Assembly: GCF_001180305.1 (NCBI RefSeq)
Contig: NZ_CVSX01000011.1
Coordinates: 1 to 46,580 of the forward strand
DNA: 46,580 bases
Source: Prochlorococcus marinus
GTDB taxonomy: Bacteria; Cyanobacteriota; Cyanobacteriia; PCC-6307; Cyanobiaceae
Reading direction: 5' to 3'
In this document: piece by piece, positions 9,418-19,527 of the stretch
Layout: each line of letters begins with the position of its first letter
Numbering within the stretch: the first letter of the stretch is position 1
Notes under the pieces: generated by a model
The model's database searches: none
The model's input: only the letters and a program-made list of their open reading frames with translations
What the model was told of the DNA's origin: nothing
Program-made: the position numbers and the translations under genes

Positions 9418-9977
9418 AATTTATCTAAAAATTGTTTAGCTCTAAACCAAGCCGTCACGGTTTTTGCGTCAAGAATTTCATCCCCATTAGAAATGAGATT
9501 ATCTAGTTCGTCTGGATCTAAAATTAATACTTCTATATCTTCATCTAAATCTCCTTTAACCTCGGAATTGAGTTTGTTTAAATCACGAGCTAAAAATAAA
9601 TAAATTTCTTCATCTGCATAACCAGGAGCAGGGACAAGAGTTCCTAGTTCATCCCATTTGTTTGCACTGAATCCAGTCTCTTCTTGTATTTCTCTTTGAA
9701 TTGAATTAATAGGTGTTTCTCCTATTTCTAATGTGCCTGCTGGAAATTCTAATAAATATCTTGAAACGGCAAATCTATATTGTCGAAGAATGATAACTTT
9801 ATTGTCTTTTGTGATAGGTACGGCTAATGCTGCCCCAGGATGCTTAATGTATCCATATTCACCTTCATGTCCATTTGGAAGTTCAATTCTATTTATTTCG
9901 AAACTAAATTTTTTTGACTTTAACTCAGATATTTTTTCTTTAAAAATGGATCTTCTTATAAGGTTTTTATTGCCCAT
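9414..9977 (-). CDS. NUDIX hydrolase, ADP-ribose pyrophosphatase-like
   Basis: A 187-aa NUDIX protein. The complete box Gx5Ex7REUxEExGU is present in the segment starting GTLEIGE and ending REIQEETGF, about residues 98-120. The preceding IKHPGAALAVPI and ILRQYRFAV, and the later LVPAPGYADEEIYLFLARDL, match the ADP-ribose pyrophosphatase branch, which hydrolyses ADP-ribose to AMP and ribose-5-phosphate. Its TGA overlaps the ATG of the photolyase by four bases. ATG 9977 is the start. Coupling with photolyase suggests linked expression but not a shared reaction; the substrate assignment is by family only. Confidence 0.85.
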   Translation of the reverse strand: MGNKNLIRRSIFKEKISELKSKKFSFEINRIELPNGHEGEYGYIKHPGAALAVPITKDNKVIILRQYRFAVSRYLLEFPAGTLEIGETPINSIQREIQEETGFSANKWDELGTLVPAPGYADEEIYLFLARDLNKLNSEVKGDLDEDIEVLILDPDELDNLISNGDEILDAKTVTAWFRAKQFLDKL

Positions 9978-10028
9978 AATTTTTAAATAAAAATAGCCTA
10001 ACAGTTATTTTTTGGTTTTGTAAATAAT

Positions 10029-10604
10029 TTATATAGACCATTTTGGAGCATCAAACTTTGTGATTTTTTGGCTTCTACTTAAGATTTCGGATAGGGGCGT
10101 AATAACAAAATTCCGATTCATGAATCTGGGGTGAGGTAATGTTAATTCCTCGTCAAACGTATGCAAATCTTCCCACCAAAGAATATCTAAATCGAGACAT
10201 CTTGATAGCCATTTCTTGCCATTTGGCGTCTCTTCTCGTCCGAAAAATCTCTCTAACTTTTTTAGCTCTTTTAAAAGTAATTTTGCTTTTTTAATTGATG
10301 GTTGTGGAAAAGAATTGCTTTTTATAAGTAGTAGAGTATTTAAATAATTTGGCTGCTCATTTTCAACACCATGGGGTAATGTCTCATAAATTGAAGACCA
10401 AAAAAAGTTTGCATGAAATTTGCTTTTCTCTTCTTTTTTTTTGTTAGAACTATCTCCCCACTCATTTATTATTTTCTCTATTTTTGGTTTGCAAATTAAT
10501 AGTGACTCAAGAGGGCTTCCGAATTTACTATCAATATTTGCTCCGAGGGATATACATAGTCCATTTTTGATATTAAGATTTGATAATTCCACTACAAAAA
10601 ACAA
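10029..10604 (-). CDS. folK: 6-hydroxymethyl-7,8-dihydropterin pyrophosphokinase
   Basis: Transfers pyrophosphate from ATP to hydroxymethyl-dihydropterin in folate biosynthesis. In 191 residues I see [20 protein letters not shown] at the N-terminus, [25 protein letters not shown] with the metal-binding DxD pair (LDLD), and [19 protein letters not shown], all typical of HPPK. The frame starts at a TTG (10604); a GTG at 10592 giving VELSNLN is equally possible, and the conserved region begins only at about residue 16, so the exact start is unresolved. It is divergent from chlD with about 36 bp between start codons, so promoters must be compact or overlap the coding ends. Confidence 0.9.
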   Translation of the reverse strand: MFFVVELSNLNIKNGLCISLGANIDSKFGSPLESLLICKPKIEKIINEWGDSSNKKKEEKSKFHANFFWSSIYETLPHGVENEQPNYLNTLLLIKSNSFPQPSIKKAKLLLKELKKLERFFGREETPNGKKWLSRCLDLDILWWEDLHTFDEELTLPHPRFMNRNFVITPLSEILSRSQKITKFDAPKWSI

Positions 10605-10640
10605 AGTTATTGGATAAATTCTATATCAGGCATTTTTAAA

Positions 10641-12815
10641 GTGATTTTGAACTCCGAGTTAAAAGAAAAAGGAGAAATAAAAGATTTAAGGAATTCGAAG
10701 GATTCTTTTAGAGCGTTCCCTTTGGCGGCAATTACAGGTCATAGCTTATTGAAATTATCTTTGCTTTTAGCAGCAGTTGATCCTAGTTTAGGAGGAGTGA
10801 TTATCGCTGGCGGAAGAGGTACTGGAAAGTCAGTATTAGCAAGGGGCTTGCATACTTTACTCCCTCCTATAGAGGTATTAGATAATGAATCAATCCTGGA
10901 AAAGCTAATAAGAACAAATAGTAATACTTCATTAAGACCTATTGGTAGGAACCTAGATCCAGATAACCCAGCGGAATGGGATATTAGTACTAATAAATTG
11001 TTAGAGGAGTTAATTGGAAGTGATTATTTGAATCAAACTGAAGAAATTCCAAAAAAAGTAAGAGAGGCTCCATTTATTCAAGTTCCCATTGGCATAACTG
11101 AAGATAGGCTAGTTGGATCAATTGACGTCGCGGCATCATTAAGTACTGGTGAACAAGTTTTTCAACCTGGAATTTTAGCAGAGGCTCATAGAGGTGTTCT
11201 ATATGTAGACGATATAAATTTATTAGATGATGGAATTGTAAATTTAATATTGGAAGCTACAGGAAGAGAGCAGAATAATATTGAAAGAGATGGGTTAAGT
11301 CTATCTCATCCTTGTAAATCACTTTTAATTGCGACTTATAATCCAGAAGAGGGTGCTTTAAGAGATCATGTTTTAGATCGTTTTGCGATTGTGCTTTCTG
11401 CAGATCAATCAATTGATAGTGCTCAAAGGGTTGAAATTACAAAATCTGTTTTATCTCATGCCGAAAATAATCTTAAATTTTCAGAAAAATGGTCTGAAGA
11501 AACTGATAATTTATCCACTCAATTAATTTTGGCAAGGCAATGGTTAAAAGATGTCAAGATAACCAAAGAGCAAATAACCTATTTAGTTAATGAAGCTCTA
11601 AGAGGAGGAGTAGAAGGACATAGATCAGAATTATTTGCAGTAAAAGTAGCTAAGGCAAATGCGGCTCTTCGTGGTGATGAGAATGTGAATTCTGAGGATC
11701 TAAAAGTCGCAGTAAGATTAGTTATCCTCCCTAGAGCGATGCAAATGCCACCTGAAGATGATGATATTGAACCACCACCTCCAGAGGATCAGAGCCCACC
11801 ACCCCCACCCCAATCAAACAATGATTCTGAACCTGAGGCTAATGAAAATGATGATAATCAAGAGCAAGAACAAGAAGAAGATAATTCTGATGGTGAAGAA
11901 GAATCTACTCCAGAAATACCTGAAGAATTCATATTAGATCCTGAGGCATGTATGGTAGATCCTGATTTATTGCTTTTTTCATCAGCTAAAGCTAAAGCGG
12001 GTAATAGTGGAAGTAGATCAGTGATATTTAGTGACAGTAGAGGAAGATATGTAAAACCTATGATTCCAAGAGGTCAAGTAAAAAGAATTGCGGTAGATGC
12101 AACTCTTAGAGCTGCCGCTCCCTATCAAAAATCAAGAAGATTAAGGAACCCTAATAAAAAAATAATTATTGAGGAAAATGATTTTAGGGCAAAGCTTCTC
12201 CAAAAAAAGGCGGGCGCTTTAGTTATTTTTCTTGTTGATGCTAGTGGCTCAATGGCTCTTAATAGAATGCAAAGTGCTAAAGGGGCAGTAATCAGACTTT
12301 TAACAGAGGCATATGAGAATAGAGATGAAGTAGCTCTTATCCCCTTTAGAGGTAATCAGGCCGAAGTTCTTTTACCACCAACAAGATCTATAACTGCTGC
12401 AAAAAGAAGGTTGGAAACAATGCCTTGCGGAGGAGGATCGCCTCTAGCTCATGGACTAACACAATCAGCAAAAGTAGCAAAGAATGCTCTTGCTACAGGA
12501 GATATAGGCCAAGTGATTGTTGTAGGGATTACTGATGGAAGAGGAAATGTGCCTTTGGGATTATCTTTGGGACAAAATGAAGTTGAAGAAAAAAATAATG
12601 ACAATATCAATTTAAAGCAAGAGGTTCTTGATATCGCCGCAAAATATCCGATGCTTGGGATAAAATTATTAATAATTGATACGGAAAGAAAATTTATTGC
12701 AAGCGGTTTTGGTAAAGAATTAGCAGAGGTAGCTAAAGGGAAATATGTCCAACTCCCAAAAGCTACAGATAAAGCAATTGCTGCTATGGCTTTAAATGCT
12801 ATAAATGAATTCTAA
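10641..12815 (+). CDS. chlD: Magnesium chelatase subunit D (protoporphyrin IX Mg-chelatase)
   Basis: Subunit of the ATP-driven Mg chelatase (ChlI-ChlD-ChlH), the first committed step of chlorophyll synthesis. The 724 residues have three parts: an N-terminal AAA+ domain related to ChlI with [15 protein letters not shown] (about residue 60) and [14 protein letters not shown]; a central linker (about residues 373-430) rich in Pro then Asp/Glu; and a C-terminal von Willebrand A domain with the MIDAS motif [20 protein letters not shown] near residue 530. Its P-loop looks intact, although in some ChlD proteins ATPase function is weak. The start is a GTG at 10641; a TTG two codons later is an alternative. 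It is divergent from folK and convergent with the MlaD-like gene 10 bp away. Confidence 0.95.
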   Translation: MILNSELKEKGEIKDLRNSKDSFRAFPLAAITGHSLLKLSLLLAAVDPSLGGVIIAGGRGTGKSVLARGLHTLLPPIEVLDNESILEKLIRTNSNTSLRPIGRNLDPDNPAEWDISTNKLLEELIGSDYLNQTEEIPKKVREAPFIQVPIGITEDRLVGSIDVAASLSTGEQVFQPGILAEAHRGVLYVDDINLLDDGIVNLILEATGREQNNIERDGLSLSHPCKSLLIATYNPEEGALRDHVLDRFAIVLSADQSIDSAQRVEITKSVLSHAENNLKFSEKWSEETDNLSTQLILARQWLKDVKITKEQITYLVNEALRGGVEGHRSELFAVKVAKANAALRGDENVNSEDLKVAVRLVILPRAMQMPPEDDDIEPPPPEDQSPPPPPQSNNDSEPEANENDDNQEQEQEEDNSDGEEESTPEIPEEFILDPEACMVDPDLLLFSSAKAKAGNSGSRSVIFSDSRGRYVKPMIPRGQVKRIAVDATLRAAAPYQKSRRLRNPNKKIIIEENDFRAKLLQKKAGALVIFLVDASGSMALNRMQSAKGAVIRLLTEAYENRDEVALIPFRGNQAEVLLPPTRSITAAKRRLETMPCGGGSPLAHGLTQSAKVAKNALATGDIGQVIVVGITDGRGNVPLGLSLGQNEVEEKNNDNINLKQEVLDIAAKYPMLGIKLLIIDTERKFIASGFGKELAEVAKGKYVQLPKATDKAIAAMALNAINEF

Positions 12816-12825
12816 ATTTATTTAT

Positions 12826-13671
12826 TTATGGATAAATTTCGTTAAGGAATTTTGAAAGTCCAATAGTCAAATCCCTTATGGATTTTGTTAATTCTTTATC
12901 TTTTTTTAGTTTTTTAAAATCATCACTCATATCATCAATCTTACTTGAGATTGATTTTGCAGCATTAATTGTCAATTTAATATCTTTAAGAGTTTCTTTG
13001 TCATCAATAGTAGACAAAATGTTATTCAAATGATTTGCAGCAATTCTAATTTCTTTTATTAAAGGTTCTACTCTAAGTATCTCTTGCTTCGATAAATAAA
13101 TTAATTCATCAAGGTTCTCTTGTGTTCTATCAAATTGGTCAATTGAGTTTACTATATTCTCAATTAAATTTTCTTGATTTGATTCTTTTAAAAGTTGACT
13201 TATTCTATTAGTTACATTTGAAAGGCTAGACAATTGTTTCCCAGAGATTGTATCTCCTTCACAAATAATTAATTTGGCATCACATTTTTCAGATGTAGGT
13301 TTTTCAATGTTTTCAGGAATTGTTTTCTCACTAGTTTCTAAAGCGACTTGTACATCTCCTCCAAGGAAAGAATTCGTTACTACTCTCGCGAAAGCAGGCT
13401 TAGTAAGAATAACTTCAGGATTATTCAACACAATTTTTGCTTTAATTGACTCATTAGTAAACAAAATATCTTCTATTGATCCTACTAAAATTCCTCGATA
13501 AGTAACTGGAGATTTTTTTGATAAACCGCTTGCGTTATTAAATTCAGCAAAAAGGTGCCAATTTTTTGAAGATAATCTTACCCCTCTTAGCCAAAAAGAA
13601 AAAAATGTGAATATTAAAATCCCCCCTAGTAAGGAAAATCCAACTATTGAATCTCGCAAGCTTCTACGCAT
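12826..13671 (-). CDS. MlaD/MCE-domain protein of a lipid ABC transporter
   Basis: A 281-aa protein with one N-terminal membrane helix (IVGFSLLGGILIFTFFSFWL, about residues 9-28) followed by an MCE domain, seen as FNNASGLSKKSPVTYRGI, VGSIEDILF and NSFLGGDVQVALE, and a long helical C-terminal region rich in Asn, Lys, Asp and Glu. This is the layout of MlaD/Ycf22/TGD2 proteins, periplasmic lipid-binding partners of lipid transport ATPases, so it probably moves lipid between the inner membrane and the envelope or thylakoid. It starts five bases after the ATPase gene, forming an operon. The permease subunit (MlaE/Ycf63-like) is not in this window. Confidence 0.85.
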   Translation of the reverse strand: MRRSLRDSIVGFSLLGGILIFTFFSFWLRGVRLSSKNWHLFAEFNNASGLSKKSPVTYRGILVGSIEDILFTNESIKAKIVLNNPEVILTKPAFARVVTNSFLGGDVQVALETSEKTIPENIEKPTSEKCDAKLIICEGDTISGKQLSSLSNVTNRISQLLKESNQENLIENIVNSIDQFDRTQENLDELIYLSKQEILRVEPLIKEIRIAANHLNNILSTIDDKETLKDIKLTINAAKSISSKIDDMSDDFKKLKKDKELTKSIRDLTIGLSKFLNEIYP

Positions 13672-13676
13672 AATTT

Positions 13677-14483
13677 CTAAATGTCTTTGGGTTGCATTGG
13701 GCCGTCAAGTTTTCCATGCCTAAATTGAAAGACATAGGGATCATTACTCTCTTTAAAATCATGAATTGAACCTGCCCATCTGAATTTGCCTCCATAAAGC
13801 ATTAAAACTCTATCTGAAGTCCTCTCTATAGTACTAAGAACATGGCTTACTACAATAGATGATCCATTTGCTTTATGATTAGTCTTATTAATCAAATCTT
13901 CAATCCTTGATGAAGCAATTGGATCAAGACCTGCAGTTGGTTCATCAAATAGTAATAGAGGCTTAGTTTTCGCATTGAGAGTCTCATCTGTAATTAAAGC
14001 TCTAGCAAAACTTACTCTTTTTTGCATGCCTCCACTTAATTCATTAGGGAGTTTATTCTCAACATTAAATAGCCCCACCTCCGCCAAACATTCACGCACA
14101 GTTTTATGGATTAACTTTTTAGATAGGTTTTTATTTCTTTTAAGTAGAAAACCTACATTTTCCTCAATAGTTAAAGATCCTAATAATGCTGGGTTTTGGA
14201 AAACTAGTCTTACATCAGGAGGATTATTTTGATCTAGTCTCAGGTATGTTTGTTTTTCACCAAATATTCTTAATTCTCCGTTGGTTGGTAAAATAAGTCC
14301 TGCTAATATTTTTAAGATAGTTGATTTACCGGAACCAGAGGGACCAACAATAGCTAATTTTTCGCCAACTTTAAGTTCAAAATTTAGTTGATTAAGCACA
14401 TTAACTTGCCCCCAGCTTATCGAGAGGTTTTGCATTTCAACTGCATGCTTTGATTTTTTCAAAAGTATAGAAAAAAAATTCAT
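13677..14483 (-). CDS. ABC transporter ATP-binding protein, MlaF-like
   Basis: A 268-aa ABC ATPase with Walker A GPSGSGKSTILKILAGLI (about residues 49-66), Q-loop VFQNPALLGSLTIEENV, signature LSGGMQKRVSFARAL and Walker B LLLFDEPTAGLDPI followed by an H-loop VVSHVLSTIERTSDRV. The LSGGMQKR variant and the direct linkage to an MCE-domain protein point to the Mla/TGD lipid-transport family. It probably energises transfer of phospholipid or galactolipid. ATG 14483 gives a short leader before the nucleotide-binding domain. It is divergent from the YvcK-like gene with 110 bp between, where the operon promoter should lie. Confidence 0.88.
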   Translation of the reverse strand: MNFFSILLKKSKHAVEMQNLSISWGQVNVLNQLNFELKVGEKLAIVGPSGSGKSTILKILAGLILPTNGELRIFGEKQTYLRLDQNNPPDVRLVFQNPALLGSLTIEENVGFLLKRNKNLSKKLIHKTVRECLAEVGLFNVENKLPNELSGGMQKRVSFARALITDETLNAKTKPLLLFDEPTAGLDPIASSRIEDLINKTNHKANGSSIVVSHVLSTIERTSDRVLMLYGGKFRWAGSIHDFKESNDPYVFQFRHGKLDGPMQPKDI

Positions 14484-14593
14484 CTACTATTACATATTGC
14501 CTATTTTTAGAAATAAAAAAAGGATGTATTAATTTCATTTATAATGAATTGATGTATTTTTAAAATGTAGAACAAATAAATTGAGGGGTTTGA

Positions 14594-15979
14594 ATGAATA
14601 AAAGTAAAAAAAGAGTAAGGAGATACTATAAAAATTTTAAAAAGTCTAATTTTGTTTTGTTAAACAAAATTTTAAGAATTTTGAGTTGGCTGTTACCAGG
14701 ATTGGTAATAAAAAGATGGATGATTACTTCTGCGATAGGATTTTTGACTTCATTATTAGGCTTTGCTATTTGGACAAATTTGAGGCCCCTTTATTGGCTT
14801 ATTGAAGTATTTTTTTGGATAATGACTGGCTTAACTAGTATTCTTCCTGTTGCAATACTAGGGCCACTAATTTTTGTTTTGGGACTACTATTGATAGGTA
14901 TTGGACAAAATAGGAGCATTAATTCTATTCAAGAAGCTCTTGTTCCAGAAAAGGGAACATTTTTAGTTGATGCATTAAGAGTTAAGAGTAAATTAAATAG
15001 AGGCCCAAATATTGTTGCAATAGGAGGAGGCACTGGCTTATCTACTTTATTAAAAGGTTTAAAAAATTACAGCAGTAATATAACAGCAATAGTAACGGTA
15101 TCCGATGATGGTGGAAGTAGTGGAATTCTTAGAAAACAATTAGGTGTGCAACCTCCAGGGGATATTAGAAATTGCTTGGCCGCGTTATCTAACGAAGAGC
15201 CAACTTTAACTAGATTATTTCAATATAGATTTTCTGGAGGTAGTGGACTGGATGGACACAGTTTTGGAAATCTATTCTTGTCAGCTTTAACAACAATTAC
15301 AGGTAGTTTAGAAAAAGCAGTGCAGGCTTCTAGTAAGGTATTAGCCGTACAAGGTCAAGTTTTGCCTGCAACTAATATAGATGTTATGTTATGGGCCGAA
15401 TTAGAGGATGGTGAAAAAATTTTTGGGGAGAGTAAGATCAGTAAATCTAAAAAATTAATTTCGAGGATTGGTTACCTACCAGAAAATCCATCTGCTCTTC
15501 CAAGTGCTCTCGAATCTATAAAAGAAGCTGATTTAATTATTCTTGGCCCAGGCAGTCTATACACATCTTTATTGCCAAATTTATTAGTCCCTGAGATAGT
15601 GGATGCTTTATTACAAAGTAATGCTCCTAAAATTTATATAAGTAATTTGATGACTCAGCCTGGAGAAACCGATGGACTTGATGTTTATCAACATATTAAA
15701 TCGATAGAAAAACAATTATCAAATTTTGGAGTTAATATTCGAATTTTTAATGCAATATTATCCCAGATTCAATTCGAAAAGTCTCCATTAGTAGACTATT
15801 ACGAAAGTAGGGGGGCAGAGCCCGTTAAATGTAATAGAGAAAAATTACTATCTGAGGGTTATTATGTTTTGCAAGCACCATTATATTCAAAAAGAATTAC
15901 ACCAACTCTTAGACATGACCCTAGAAGATTGGGAAGAGCAGTTATGTTTATGTACCGTAAATTAAAGAAAAAAAACTAA
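14594..15979 (+). CDS. YvcK/CofD-like protein with N-terminal membrane segments
   Basis: A 461-aa protein. Residues 1 to about 125 contain two or three hydrophobic helices ([53 protein letters not shown]). The remainder is the YvcK/CofD-like fold: [60 protein letters not shown] and [15 protein letters not shown]. YvcK proteins bind UDP-sugars and act in central carbon control and cell shape in other bacteria; the 2-phospho-L-lactate transferase reaction of CofD is not expected here. The membrane-anchored N-terminus is familiar from cyanobacterial versions. A GAGGGG stretch sits upstream of ATG 14594. Its last bases overlap the convergent ndhJ end by 4 bp. Confidence 0.87.
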   Translation: MNKSKKRVRRYYKNFKKSNFVLLNKILRILSWLLPGLVIKRWMITSAIGFLTSLLGFAIWTNLRPLYWLIEVFFWIMTGLTSILPVAILGPLIFVLGLLLIGIGQNRSINSIQEALVPEKGTFLVDALRVKSKLNRGPNIVAIGGGTGLSTLLKGLKNYSSNITAIVTVSDDGGSSGILRKQLGVQPPGDIRNCLAALSNEEPTLTRLFQYRFSGGSGLDGHSFGNLFLSALTTITGSLEKAVQASSKVLAVQGQVLPATNIDVMLWAELEDGEKIFGESKISKSKKLISRIGYLPENPSALPSALESIKEADLIILGPGSLYTSLLPNLLVPEIVDALLQSNAPKIYISNLMTQPGETDGLDVYQHIKSIEKQLSNFGVNIRIFNAILSQIQFEKSPLVDYYESRGAEPVKCNREKLLSEGYYVLQAPLYSKRITPTLRHDPRRLGRAVMFMYRKLKKKN

Positions 15980-16506
15980 TAAGCATCTTGAAGTTCATAG
16001 AAGTCTGGCTGTATATAGTCTTTTCTCAACGGCCATCCTCTCCAGTCTTCAGGCATTAAAAGTCTTTTTGGATTTGGATGATCTTTAAAATTTATTCCAT
16101 ACATATCATATGTTTCCCTTTCTTGCCAATCACTCCCTTTGAAAATATTGTATAAACTTGGAATTGATAAATCAGAATCTCTTTTTAAGAAAACTTTTAA
16201 TCTAACCTCTTTAACCTTTTCAATTTTTTGGATGTCATCCAAAGTTATGAAATGGTAGAAACTAACAAGATTTTTGCCTGGACCTTCATCAAAGCCGCCT
16301 TGACATTGGAGATAGTTAAAACCGTAATTTTTTATAAACGTAACTGCTTCATATAATTTATTAGGTTCCACAGAAATATTTTCTACTCCTATGTGATCAT
16401 CACCTAATGATTGATGTGGAATTCCATCTTCAGATAATTTTTGGCTAACAAATCCTTCTTTTTCAATTGAAGTATCTGTAGATTCCGCTATACCGTCTTT
16501 TTCCAT
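15976..16506 (-). CDS. ndhJ: NAD(P)H-quinone oxidoreductase subunit J
   Basis: Peripheral-arm subunit (NuoC/30-kDa type) of the cyanobacterial NDH-1 complex used in respiration and cyclic electron flow at the thylakoid. The 176 residues carry the family signature [31 protein letters not shown](W)PLRKDY near the C-terminus, and NLVSFYHF in the middle. The N-terminal 35 residues are acidic and variable. It is the last gene of ndhC-ndhK-ndhJ, and its ATG overlaps the ndhK stop by one base (TAATG), implying translational coupling. It overlaps the 3' end of the convergent YvcK-like gene by 4 bp. Confidence 0.95.
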   Translation of the reverse strand: MEKDGIAESTDTSIEKEGFVSQKLSEDGIPHQSLGDDHIGVENISVEPNKLYEAVTFIKNYGFNYLQCQGGFDEGPGKNLVSFYHFITLDDIQKIEKVKEVRLKVFLKRDSDLSIPSLYNIFKGSDWQERETYDMYGINFKDHPNPKRLLMPEDWRGWPLRKDYIQPDFYELQDAY

Positions 16507-17255
16507 TAAATTTCTTCAATATCAGTGATTTTTGTTTTTTCACTATTTTCAGTTAATTCTATTATTTTCTCTTTATTAGAAGAAGAAATAACATTCGTTG
16601 AGGTTTTATTTAGATATTCACCAGTATTTTCAGAGAAAACTAGATTCATTTCGTGTTCGGATGTTATGTACCTGTGTGTTTGCTCAGTTTTTGAACGTTC
16701 TAAAACAGATTCATTACTAACTTTTTTTCTCAATTTTATTACAGCATCAAAAATTGCTTCTGGCCTAGGTGGACATCCTGGAAGGTATAAATCAACTGGT
16801 ATCAGCTTATCTACCCCTCTAACAGCAGTAGTAGAATCGGCGCTAAACATCCCTCCTGTGATCGTGCAAGCACCCATGGCAATTACATATTTTGGCTCAG
16901 GCATCTGTTCATAGAGTCTTACAAGGGCAGGTGCCATTTTCATAGTTACTGTACCTGCAACTATTAATAAATCAGCTTGTCTTGGAGAGCTTCTAGGTAC
17001 TAATCCGAACCTATCAAAGTCAAATCTAGAACCAATTAGTGCCGCAAATTCTATAAAACAACAAGCTGTTCCGTATAAGAGAGGCCAAAGACTACTTAAT
17101 CTAGCCCAATTATGAAGATCGTCTAAGCTTGTTAGTATAATGTTTTCGCTTAGATCTGTAGTTACCTGTGGCCCCCCTAGAGGATTGCAAGTCCCATCTC
17201 TGATTTCTCTTATAGCTTTTGGGGAGATTTGTTGATCCAATTTTTTTAACTCCAT
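16506..17255 (-). CDS. ndhK: NAD(P)H-quinone oxidoreductase subunit K
   Basis: Fe-S subunit (NuoB/PSST type) of NDH-1 that carries cluster N2. In 249 residues the ligand cysteines are visible in [15 protein letters not shown] (adjacent Cys-Cys), [12 protein letters not shown] and [13 protein letters not shown], with the conserved [21 protein letters not shown] between. The ATG at 17255 (MELKKLDQ) is preferred; the frame is open seven codons further upstream inside ndhC but without support. It overlaps the ndhC end by 10 bp. The C-terminal tail of about 50 residues after the NuoB fold is Ser/Thr/Glu/Lys-rich and probably variable and disordered. Confidence 0.95.
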   Translation of the reverse strand: MELKKLDQQISPKAIREIRDGTCNPLGGPQVTTDLSENIILTSLDDLHNWARLSSLWPLLYGTACCFIEFAALIGSRFDFDRFGLVPRSSPRQADLLIVAGTVTMKMAPALVRLYEQMPEPKYVIAMGACTITGGMFSADSTTAVRGVDKLIPVDLYLPGCPPRPEAIFDAVIKLRKKVSNESVLERSKTEQTHRYITSEHEMNLVFSENTGEYLNKTSTNVISSSNKEKIIELTENSEKTKITDIEEI

Positions 17256-17608
17256 TCTAAAGCACCTTTTCTCCAAGCGTAAGCTAATGCGATTACAAGT
17301 ATTGCAATGAAGATTAAAGCCTCAATAAAAGCTAATAAGCCTAATCTATTGAAAGCAACAGCCCAAGGATAAAGGAATACTGTCTCAACATCAAATATAA
17401 CGAAAACCAAGGCAAACATGTAATAACGAATATTAAATTGAATCCATGCTCCTCCAATAGGTTCCATTCCAGATTCATATGTAAGTTTTCTTTCCCCTGT
17501 CCTGCCTTTTGGGGCAACGATGAGATTAGTAACTAGAGCTAATACTGGAACAGCTGCGGCAATTAAAAGGAAACCTAAAAAGTATTCATAGCCAGTTAAT
17601 AAAAACAT
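17246..17608 (-). CDS. ndhC: NAD(P)H-quinone oxidoreductase subunit 3
   Basis: Membrane subunit (NuoA/ND3 type) of NDH-1. The 120 residues form three hydrophobic helices (residues about 7-27, 62-85 and 90-112) with the conserved loop [15 protein letters not shown] and the acidic motif [15 protein letters not shown] in helix 2, both diagnostic for this subunit. It is the promoter-proximal gene of ndhC-ndhK-ndhJ. It is divergent from rubA with 77 bp between start codons; that gap contains two short perfect palindromes described separately. Confidence 0.96.
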   Translation of the reverse strand: MFLLTGYEYFLGFLLIAAAVPVLALVTNLIVAPKGRTGERKLTYESGMEPIGGAWIQFNIRYYMFALVFVIFDVETVFLYPWAVAFNRLGLLAFIEALIFIAILVIALAYAWRKGALEWS

Positions 17609-17636
17609 ATTAAAAAATTAATTTTGAATAAAAGTC

Positions 17637-17674
17637 GCTTAATTAAGCAAAATCTTTTAAAGTTCTTAAAGAAC
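17637..17674. promoter_or_regulatory. Two palindromes between ndhC and rubA
   Basis: The 77-bp divergent gap holds a perfect 12-bp palindrome GCTTAATTAAGC (17637-17648) and a perfect 6+1+6 inverted repeat GTTCTTAAAGAAC (17662-17674), whose centres are about 25 bp apart. Such sites could be operators shared by the ndhCKJ and rubA operons. This is inference; no matching regulator is known to me. Confidence 0.3.
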
Positions 17675-17685
17675 AATAATAAACC

Positions 17686-18114
17686 GTGAGTGAAAACATT
17701 CAACCAGCCTCTGAGGAAAACAAAATAGTTGAAGATTTTGAGAAAGAAAAACTTTCTGAAAATTCCTCAGATGTAAATGTTGAACAATCTGCCCTTAATC
17801 TAGAACAAAATAGATTCGAATGTAGAAGTTGTGGATATATTTATGATCCGTCTGAAGGAAATAAAAAATTAAATATACCCAAAAATACTCCTTTCTCAGA
17901 GTTAGATGGTAATACCTTCGCTTGCCCTGTTTGTCGAGCTGGTAAAAATTTTTATAAGGATATAGGTCCCAAATCTAAACCTAGTGGTTTTGAAGAAAAT
18001 TTAGTTTATGGTTTTGGTTTTAATAGTTTACCTCCTGGACAAAAAAACATATTGATTTTTGGAGGTCTGGCATTTGCTGCTGCTATGTTCCTTTCTTTGT
18101 ACTCCTTGCATTAA
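17686..18114 (+). CDS. rubA: Membrane-anchored rubredoxin
   Basis: A 142-aa protein: an acidic N-terminal region (residues 1 to about 42), a rubredoxin domain whose two Fe ligand pairs are CRSCGYIYDPSEG and CPVCRAGKNF, then a C-terminal membrane helix ILIFGGLAFAAAMFLSLYSL. Rubredoxin RubA of cyanobacteria and plants is needed for photosystem assembly, acting at the thylakoid membrane. The start is a GTG at 17686. It leads the conserved order rubA-ycf48-psbE-psbF-psbL-psbJ with 9 bp to ycf48, which supports the assembly role. Confidence 0.94.
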   Translation: MSENIQPASEENKIVEDFEKEKLSENSSDVNVEQSALNLEQNRFECRSCGYIYDPSEGNKKLNIPKNTPFSELDGNTFACPVCRAGKNFYKDIGPKSKPSGFEENLVYGFGFNSLPPGQKNILIFGGLAFAAAMFLSLYSLH

Positions 18115-18123
18115 TATATACAA

Positions 18124-19140
18124 ATGAAAAAAATTATTACTAGTATTCCCAATCTTCTTTTATCAATTCTTCTATGTTTTGTCTTGAGCAGTTGTTCATC
18201 TACAGGAGTAAAGATGAGTGATAGTAGCCCTTGGAAAACAATTCAGTTTGAAGATCAGGCTAATGCTTTGGATGTTGATTTTATAGATGATAAAAATGGA
18301 TTTTTAGTAGGTTCTAATAGACTTATTATGGAATCTAATGATGGAGGAGAAACTTGGGAAAAAAGAAATTTAGATTTACCAAGTGAAGAGAATTTTCGTC
18401 TCCTAGATATTGATTTTAAAGGTGAAGAGGGATGGTTGATAGGTCAACCTTCATTAGTTATGCATACACTTGATGCAGGGAAGAGTTGGACACGTTTATC
18501 TCTAGGTAATAAATTACCAGGGCAACCATTCCTAATAACAACTGTTGATGCTGGTGTTGCAGAATTAGCTACTACTGCAGGTGCTATCTATGAAACATCA
18601 GATAGTGGCGAATCATGGAATGCAAAAGTTGTAGACGCATCTGGTTCTGGAGGTGTAAGAGATTTAAGAAGAACTAATAAAGGAGATTATGTAAGTGTAA
18701 GTAGTCTAGGTAATTTCTTTTCTACTTTGGAAAAGGATAGTGATGCATGGATAGCTCATCAAAGAGCCAGTAGCAAAAGAGTTCAAAGTATTGGTTTTAA
18801 TCCTGAAGGAAGTTTATGGATGCTTTCTAGAGGTGCAGAAATTAGATTTAATGAAGATACTAATGACCTAGAAAATTGGTCAAAGCCTATTATACCAATT
18901 CTTAATGGATACAATTATCTAGATATGGGATGGGATCCAAATGGTGATATATGGGCTGGCGGAGGTAATGGAACTTTAATAGTAAGTAAAGATCAAGGTA
19001 AAACTTGGAATAAGGATCCTATTGCCTCTGATTTACCAACAAACTACATTAAAATAGTTTTTCTTGATAAGGAGGCTTTAGACAATCAAAAAGGATTTGT
19101 ACTTGGTGAGCGTGGTTATATCCTTAAATGGAATAGTTAA
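18124..19140 (+). CDS. ycf48: Photosystem II assembly factor Ycf48/HCF136
   Basis: Seven-bladed beta-propeller lipoprotein that binds precursor D1 in early photosystem II assembly and repair. The 338 residues begin with a signal peptide ending in [13 protein letters not shown], a plausible lipobox with the lipidated Cys near residue 24. Repeated blade signatures follow, such as [39 protein letters not shown] and [11 protein letters not shown], each the xSxDGGxTW turn of the family. It sits directly after rubA and about 135 bp before psbE, the classic cyanobacterial context. Confidence 0.95.
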   Translation: MKKIITSIPNLLLSILLCFVLSSCSSTGVKMSDSSPWKTIQFEDQANALDVDFIDDKNGFLVGSNRLIMESNDGGETWEKRNLDLPSEENFRLLDIDFKGEEGWLIGQPSLVMHTLDAGKSWTRLSLGNKLPGQPFLITTVDAGVAELATTAGAIYETSDSGESWNAKVVDASGSGGVRDLRRTNKGDYVSVSSLGNFFSTLEKDSDAWIAHQRASSKRVQSIGFNPEGSLWMLSRGAEIRFNEDTNDLENWSKPIIPILNGYNYLDMGWDPNGDIWAGGGNGTLIVSKDQGKTWNKDPIASDLPTNYIKIVFLDKEALDNQKGFVLGERGYILKWNS

Positions 19141-19234
19141 CTTTGAATATTTTTAGTTAATAGTAAAAAAAAAATTAATTTTTGAAAGATTTAGCAACTG
19201 TCTGTAACCAACCTGTTAATTTCTTCGCGAACTT

Positions 19235-19265
19235 ATGATTTTACCCTGTAAGATCATAGGGTAAA
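19235..19265 (+). promoter_or_regulatory. Interlocking inverted repeats in the psbE leader
   Basis: The 8-bp arms TTTACCCT (19240-19247) and AGGGTAAA (19258-19265) are perfect complements, and immediately outside or inside them lie ATGAT (19235-19239) and ATCAT (19253-19257), also complementary. The repeat ends 11 nt before the psbE ATG. In RNA the two stems would exclude each other; in DNA they could form an operator. TATGAT at 19234-19239 also resembles a -10 box, in which case transcription would start inside the repeat. Confidence 0.4.
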
Positions 19266-19276
19266 CATTTGTGATT

Positions 19277-19525
19277 ATGGCCGCAGGTTCAACGGGTGAA
19301 CGCCCATTCTTTGAAATAATCACCAGTATTAGATACTGGATTATTCATGCAGTAACATTACCAGCTATCTTTATAGCAGGCTTCTTATTTGTATATACAG
19401 GCTTAGCCTACGATGCTTTTGGAACTCCTCGTCCAGATAGTTATTTCCAATCATCTGAATCTAAAGCGCCTGTCGTAACACAAAGATATGAAGCTAAATC
19501 TCAACTAGATTTAAGAACAAAATAA
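19277..19525 (+). CDS. psbE: Cytochrome b559 alpha subunit (photosystem II)
   Basis: The 82-aa alpha chain supplies one of the two axial histidine ligands of the b559 heme at the photosystem II core. It opens with [20 protein letters not shown], followed by the single membrane helix with the heme ligand in [16 protein letters not shown], then [10 protein letters not shown] on the lumenal side. ATG 19277 is chosen; an in-frame GTG two codons earlier has no family support. First gene of psbEFLJ, two bases before psbF. Confidence 0.97.
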
Positions 19526-19527
19526 CA

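Noticed and set aside
16525..16914. 129-aa frame on the plus strand, antisense to ndhK
   Set aside because: Lies wholly inside ndhK; hydrophobic and Ser-rich as expected of a reverse frame, with no family features.
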